A stretch of DNA of 9,043 nucleotides from Deltaproteobacteria bacterium (GTDB lineage: Bacteria > Desulfobacterota > Desulfobaccia > Desulfobaccales > 0-14-0-80-60-11), in the NCBI GenBank assembly GCA_019308625.1, contig JAFDHU010000066.1:1-9043 (forward strand). The letters run 5' to 3'. The notes under the pieces were generated by a model. That model saw only the letters and a program-made list of their open reading frames with translations. It ran no database searches and was not told where the DNA came from. Shown here piece by piece: positions 5,534 to 9,043 of this stretch; position 1 is the stretch's first letter, and each line of letters starts with the position of its first letter. A program made the translations under genes and the position numbers.

Positions 5534-6757
5534 ATGCCCAGCTCCCTTACTTGGGTTGACCACGATCCCGCTGCCCGTGAGCGTAGCCTGCGAATTCTGG
5601 CCCTGTTTCAGGAGAAGGAGAGCCGGGATGAGTTAGGTCTGGGTGGCATTCGGGACAGCTTTGCTGACCAGCTTTTCCCGGGCACCAGTACCATCCAGAC
5701 CAGGCTGCGTTACATGCTCATTGTACCTTGGATTTACACCCGCCTGGAGAAGCAACGCGTCCCGCCCGCAGAATTCGCCGCCCGGGCTGACAAGTGGGAG
5801 CGGGCCCTGGTGACGCCCCTGCTCGCCTCGGATGACCGCAGTGGCGTGTTCGGTGTCGTGGCGGGCAAAGGCTTGAAACGCCTACCCAGTTCGGTCTATT
5901 GGGGCGGCCTGGGAGCCTGGGGTATCCGCCTGATAGATCTTTCCCAGGACCAGTACCACCGCCAAATCGGAACCATCTACCGCCGCCGGGATATTCAGGC
6001 AGCCCTAGAGCGGGAACGAGCCCGGACGAAAGATGACATAGATACAGTCCCTGAGGACGGCACCCTGACTTGGCACCCGCGCTTGCCGGGCCCTCCAGAG
6101 GGCTTTCCGAGTAAGCTAGACCTTTCCCTAACTAAAGAAGAGGCCAGCTTCCTGCTGGATCGCCTCCAATGCAGCCATCCCCAGAGCTTCCTGGCCTATC
6201 TGGCTTTGCACAGCCAGCCGGTGGACACAGAGTTTCCCTGGCTTCACCCGGATTGGGCCAGCTTCCGGGAGGAACACCAAGAACTCCTCACTCACGCCCG
6301 TCGGTTCTCAGAGCTCATGCACGGAGCCGCTTTGGTCTATAACCTGGCTTTGGCAGAACTCAGACCCTGGACGGAAAAAGTGGCGGAGTACCGGCAACAA
6401 TTGGCCCATTGGGCCGCCTCTTTGGATTTGGGGGACCTGTATTCTTGGTACCTGCCCAGACTCTGGGAGCTCACCTTGGGCCGAGGACACACCATCACGC
6501 CAGCCACGCAGCTCTTTGTAGAGCGTTGGCTGGAGATGGTCCTCAGTGAGCCGGCCCGCCTAGTGGACAGCGCCGAGGCCAGGGACCTTATCAGGCGGCG
6601 AGAGATGTCCCTCAAGAAGGCTAGGTCCCGGTTCAGCAATCGGCGGGCCCTGGAACAATGGAGTGGCGCCTCCGGGCTATCCCGCCTTAAATACCGTTGG
6701 CCTACAGCACAAGTATTTTTACGCGACCTTTATGAAGGATTGCACCGGGAGACCTGA
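5534..6757 (+). CDS. DUF6361 family protein, function unknown
   Basis: This is a 407-residue soluble protein. I recognise the family from its N-terminal block: SSLTWVDHD (3-11), then RDELGLGGIRDSFADQLFPG (31-50), TSTIQTRLRYMLIVPWIY (51-68) and, further on, YWGGLGAWGI (122-131). A basic, Arg-rich C-terminus (about 352-390, ending in KYRW at 386-389) also fits. There is no signal peptide, convincing membrane span or known catalytic motif; the conserved Arg/Asp/Tyr block suggests nucleic-acid or partner binding, but that is a guess. GAGG (5523-5526) lies 7 nt before the ATG. Its stop overlaps the next gene's start (TGATG, one base shared), so it is coupled to the PLD-like protein. From memory, such proteins sit beside PLD-fold and helicase genes in defence-type islands; I could not check this. 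Family assignment is fairly firm, function unknown. Confidence 0.85.
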   Translation: MPSSLTWVDHDPAARERSLRILALFQEKESRDELGLGGIRDSFADQLFPGTSTIQTRLRYMLIVPWIYTRLEKQRVPPAEFAARADKWERALVTPLLASDDRSGVFGVVAGKGLKRLPSSVYWGGLGAWGIRLIDLSQDQYHRQIGTIYRRRDIQAALERERARTKDDIDTVPEDGTLTWHPRLPGPPEGFPSKLDLSLTKEEASFLLDRLQCSHPQSFLAYLALHSQPVDTEFPWLHPDWASFREEHQELLTHARRFSELMHGAALVYNLALAELRPWTEKVAEYRQQLAHWAASLDLGDLYSWYLPRLWELTLGRGHTITPATQLFVERWLEMVLSEPARLVDSAEARDLIRRREMSLKKARSRFSNRRALEQWSGASGLSRLKYRWPTAQVFLRDLYEGLHRET

Positions 6758-8040
6758 TGCTGAACCCCAATGACCGTAGCCTGTATACCGCGGCTCTGAC
6801 CCCCCCGCCAGGAATGGTTTTTGATGAAGCTATTGCCACCACGTTCTCCCTTGACCCCGCCACTCTGCTCACCATACCGGTGCACCTGGCTTTGCTTGGC
6901 CGCGGCAGCCGCCATGAGCAGACAGGGGATGCGATCACCCTACTGGAGGCATTGCGGCGGGTAATGGAACGGGTCACGGTTTATGCCCAACGAGGACGAT
7001 TGCAGGCGCCAGACCGCCCCCATGTGCTCTACGCGCTACTGGAAGCGTCAGTAGTGGAGGTCATGGCGCCCCGAGGGGGCTCTTTCCACCCCAAACTCTG
7101 GCTGCTTCGCTTCAAGGACCCTACCGGAGAAAGTTCGCCTTTGTTGCGCTTGCTGGTCCTTTCCCGGAATCTCACCGCAGACCGTTCATGGGACCTTTCC
7201 CTGCACTTAGAAGGAAGTCCCCGTGGCCGTTACTGGGCCGAGAACCGTGAGTTGGGGGAGTTGTTGGCCTCGCTACCTGGCTTGGCCAAAGACCCAATGG
7301 TTTCTCCTGGGCGCCGGGATCAGGCAAGTCGGTTGGCGGATGAGGTGCGCCGCACCCCTTGGGAACCGCCTCCTGGCTTTGAGAGAATCCGGTTCCATGT
7401 CCTGGGACTTCGCCGTCGGCCCTGGAGCCCGCCTGAGTCAAATCGTATGGCGGTGATCTCGCCTTTCTGTACTGACGAGGCTTTGGCGAAGCTTTGCCAA
7501 AATTCCAAGAATCCTGCAATTCTAATATCTCGGCCTGACACCCTGGCTGAGCTTAAGGGCGAAACTAGGGCCAAGTTCCAGCAGTGTCTGCATCTGGATG
7601 AAGCGGCGGAAACCGAGGACGGCGAAGATCAGGAGGCTGATAGAGGGGCGGACACACTCGGCCTGCACGCCAAGGCATATATTTTCCAACGGGCCTGGGA
7701 AACGCACCTCTTCGTGGGGTCGGCCAACGCCACTACAAAGGCAATCCTTACAGCCAGAAACATTGAAGTTCTGGCTGAACTGGTGGGTAGGCGGGGCAAG
7801 GTGGGGGGAATAGAAAAACTGCTTGGTCCCGAGGGCTTGGGGGAATTGTTGCAAGAATTTCAAGAGGCTGACAGCCACCCGGTAGATGAACTGCGCCAGG
7901 CCCGCCGAGCTCTGGCGGCGGCTACTTTGCGTTTACATTGCACTCCGGCAGAGGAATTCGATTTGTGGCATCTAGTGTTACGTTCCTTAAATACTATGAA
8001 TATTAAACGACCAAAGGTTTTCCGGTGTAGGTCCACTTAA
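6757..8040 (+). CDS. Phospholipase D-fold protein, C-terminus truncated by IS630
   Basis: The open frame of 427 residues has two PLD-type half-sites: H111-P-K113 followed by SRNLT (136-140), and H304-A-K306 followed by GSANAT (321-326). This H-x-K plus S/G-x-N pattern marks bacterial PLD-superfamily nucleases. The aspartate of the classical HKD motif is missing after both, as in several divergent branches. The catalytic His pair would cleave a phosphodiester, more likely DNA or RNA than lipid since there is no secretion signal. Translation starts at the ATG overlapping the DUF6361 stop, with GGGAG (6747-6751) 5 nt upstream. The gene runs into an IS630 element: from about residue 407 the sequence becomes AT-rich and then reads through the transposase 3' end antisense, so the last 20 or so residues are foreign. 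The native C-terminus and any downstream gene are lost or displaced. Both half-sites survive. Confidence 0.85.
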   Translation: MLNPNDRSLYTAALTPPPGMVFDEAIATTFSLDPATLLTIPVHLALLGRGSRHEQTGDAITLLEALRRVMERVTVYAQRGRLQAPDRPHVLYALLEASVVEVMAPRGGSFHPKLWLLRFKDPTGESSPLLRLLVLSRNLTADRSWDLSLHLEGSPRGRYWAENRELGELLASLPGLAKDPMVSPGRRDQASRLADEVRRTPWEPPPGFERIRFHVLGLRRRPWSPPESNRMAVISPFCTDEALAKLCQNSKNPAILISRPDTLAELKGETRAKFQQCLHLDEAAETEDGEDQEADRGADTLGLHAKAYIFQRAWETHLFVGSANATTKAILTARNIEVLAELVGRRGKVGGIEKLLGPEGLGELLQEFQEADSHPVDELRQARRALAAATLRLHCTPAEEFDLWHLVLRSLNTMNIKRPKVFRCRST

Positions 8041-9043
8041 AGGGGCGAGCCCGCTCCTCATTATATTTTTTGATATAGTGCAGAATCTGCCCCACCAGTT
8101 CTTGTTTGGAGCGCCAGATGCCACCCCGGATCACCTCTCGGGTGAAGATATTAAACCAGATTTCCACCTGGTTGAGCCAGGAGGCATAGGTGGGGGTGTA
8201 GTGGAGCGTCAGGCGCCGGCGCTTGGCGGCCCAGGCCTTGACGGCCTGGTGCTTGTGGGCCGCAAAGTTGTCTACGATCACATGGAGGTGCTTGCCCGGA
8301 TGCTTGCGATAGAGGTGCTTGAGGAAGGCCAAAAACTCCTGATGGGTGTGGCGATCCACACAGCGGGCCTCCACCCGGCCTTCGTGAACCGACAGGGCCG
8401 CCAGCAGGCAGGTGGTGCCCAAACGCCGGTAGGTGACGGTTTGCCTTTGGGGTTGACCAGGCCTCAAGGGCAGCATGGGTTGGGTACGGTCCAGGGCCTG
8501 GAGGCCGGTTTTTTCGTCTACCGCCAAGACCAAGGCGTTGTCCGGCGGGTCCAGATAGAGCCCCAAAATGGCAGCTTGTTTGGCCTCAAATTCCGGGTCC
8601 GGGCTTTTGCCGCACCAATATTCCACCTTGTGGGGCTTCAACTGCCCTTCAGTCAAAATGCGGTGGATGGTGGTGCTGCCCAGACCCAGAGCTCGGCTCA
8701 ACTTGCGGATAGTCCAGGCATTGCTGCCGTCCGGCGGCTTGGTGCAGGCCAAGGCCAGGACCCGATGCCGCATCTCTGCCCCGATGGCCCGGGAGCGCCC
8801 AGACCGGGGGCGGTCTCGCAGTCCGGAGAGTCGCTCGGCCACAAAGCGGGTGCGCCACTTGGAGCAGTTTTGGCGGCTCAGGCCGCTTTGTCGAGCCACC
8901 TCCGCCAATCCCAGCCCTTGGGCCGAGGCCAGGATGACCCGGGCCCGTTGGGCCAGCCGCTGTTCGGTGGTGCCGGCTTTGGCCCACATGCTCAAGGTTT
9001 GTCTTTCCTCTGCCGTCAACTCAATCCGCACGCTCACTCCTCT
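7976..9043 (-). mobile_element. IS630-family insertion sequence, one end outside the window
   Basis: The element is identified by its transposase. The left boundary is an estimate. IS630 elements insert at TA, often within CTAG, and duplicate the TA. A CTAG lies at 7972-7975, just where the GC-rich PLD gene changes to AT-rich sequence ahead of the transposase stop at 8003. Other TA sites at 7988, 7992, 7995 and 8001 are possible borders. The terminal inverted repeats cannot be compared because the other end is beyond 9043. Confidence 0.8.
8003..9031 (-). CDS. IS630-family DDE transposase
   Basis: The protein is 342 residues from the chosen start. Counting from an alternative GTG two codons upstream (9037, 344 residues), it has N-terminal helix-turn-helix regions: EVARQSGLSRQNCSKWRTRF at about 46-65, then a second in a winged-helix region near 107-128. 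A DDE_3-type RNase H catalytic core follows, with D174 in AVDEKTG, D256 in IVDNFAAHK and E292 in NQVEIWF. The gap of 35 residues between the second D and the E is right for IS630/Tc1-mariner enzymes. AGAGGAG (9043-9037) lies 5 nt before the GTG at 9031, whereas the GTG at 9037 overlaps that ribosome-binding site, so 9031 is preferred. Length is normal and all three acidic residues are present, so the enzyme looks active. It cuts and joins its own IS ends at TA targets. It is convergent with the PLD gene, overlapping its extended frame by 38 bp. Confidence 0.95.
   Translation of the reverse strand: MRIELTAEERQTLSMWAKAGTTEQRLAQRARVILASAQGLGLAEVARQSGLSRQNCSKWRTRFVAERLSGLRDRPRSGRSRAIGAEMRHRVLALACTKPPDGSNAWTIRKLSRALGLGSTTIHRILTEGQLKPHKVEYWCGKSPDPEFEAKQAAILGLYLDPPDNALVLAVDEKTGLQALDRTQPMLPLRPGQPQRQTVTYRRLGTTCLLAALSVHEGRVEARCVDRHTHQEFLAFLKHLYRKHPGKHLHVIVDNFAAHKHQAVKAWAAKRRRLTLHYTPTYASWLNQVEIWFNIFTREVIRGGIWRSKQELVGQILHYIKKYNEERARPFKWTYTGKPLVV

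Noticed and set aside
7172..7878. Minus-strand frames inside the PLD gene
   Set aside because: They lie opposite a well-supported coding frame and have no family-like motifs or ribosome-binding sites.
8649..8987. 112-codon minus-strand frame within the transposase gene
   Set aside because: Same strand but a different frame from the DDE transposase; its Pro/Gly/Arg-rich protein is a shadow. Programmed frameshifting is known in some IS630 elements but is not needed here, as one frame carries the full DDE enzyme.

Overview
This is a bacterial accessory locus of fairly GC-rich DNA (coding parts GC-rich, some AT-rich non-coding patches). It looks like part of a defence or mobile island. Nothing here fixes the species. 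The CRISPR repeat ends in GGGGATTGCGAC, the ending known from the type III arrays of Thermus thermophilus. The paired Mre11/Rad50-like genes and the IS630 transposase occur in many anaerobic and thermophilic bacteria, so lineage is left open.

Layout: (1) 1-1195, a CRISPR array with 17 repeats of 36 bp and 16 complete spacers. It runs off the left edge, and no cas gene is in view. Two spacers are abnormally short (13 and 24 bp), and a half-repeat relic lies about 140 bp beyond the last repeat. (2) 1196-1741, a non-coding stretch, AT-rich at first and then GC-rich, with several strong predicted hairpins just before the next gene. (3) 1742-5355, two translationally coupled genes (ATGA overlap): a calcineurin-like SbcD/Mre11/YhaO phosphoesterase and an SbcC/Rad50/YhaN-like ABC ATPase with coiled coils and no zinc hook. 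Together they should form a DNA end-processing nuclease. (4) 5356-5533, a spacer holding hairpins, a tandem 8-bp repeat and a 12-bp imperfect direct repeat that may be operators. (5) 5534-8040, a second coupled pair (TGATG overlap): a DUF6361-family protein and a phospholipase-D-fold protein with two HxK motifs. The 3' end of the second gene is replaced by IS sequence. (6) About 7976-9043, an IS630-family element with an intact DDE transposase on the minus strand. Its far end lies outside the window.

All four cellular genes read rightward, away from the array. The likely theme is nucleic-acid surveillance: CRISPR RNA, an MR-type nuclease/ATPase, and a DUF6361 + PLD module whose downstream partners, if any, were cut off by the insertion. 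That the four genes work as one system is inference. The sequence directly shows only two coupled pairs placed side by side.
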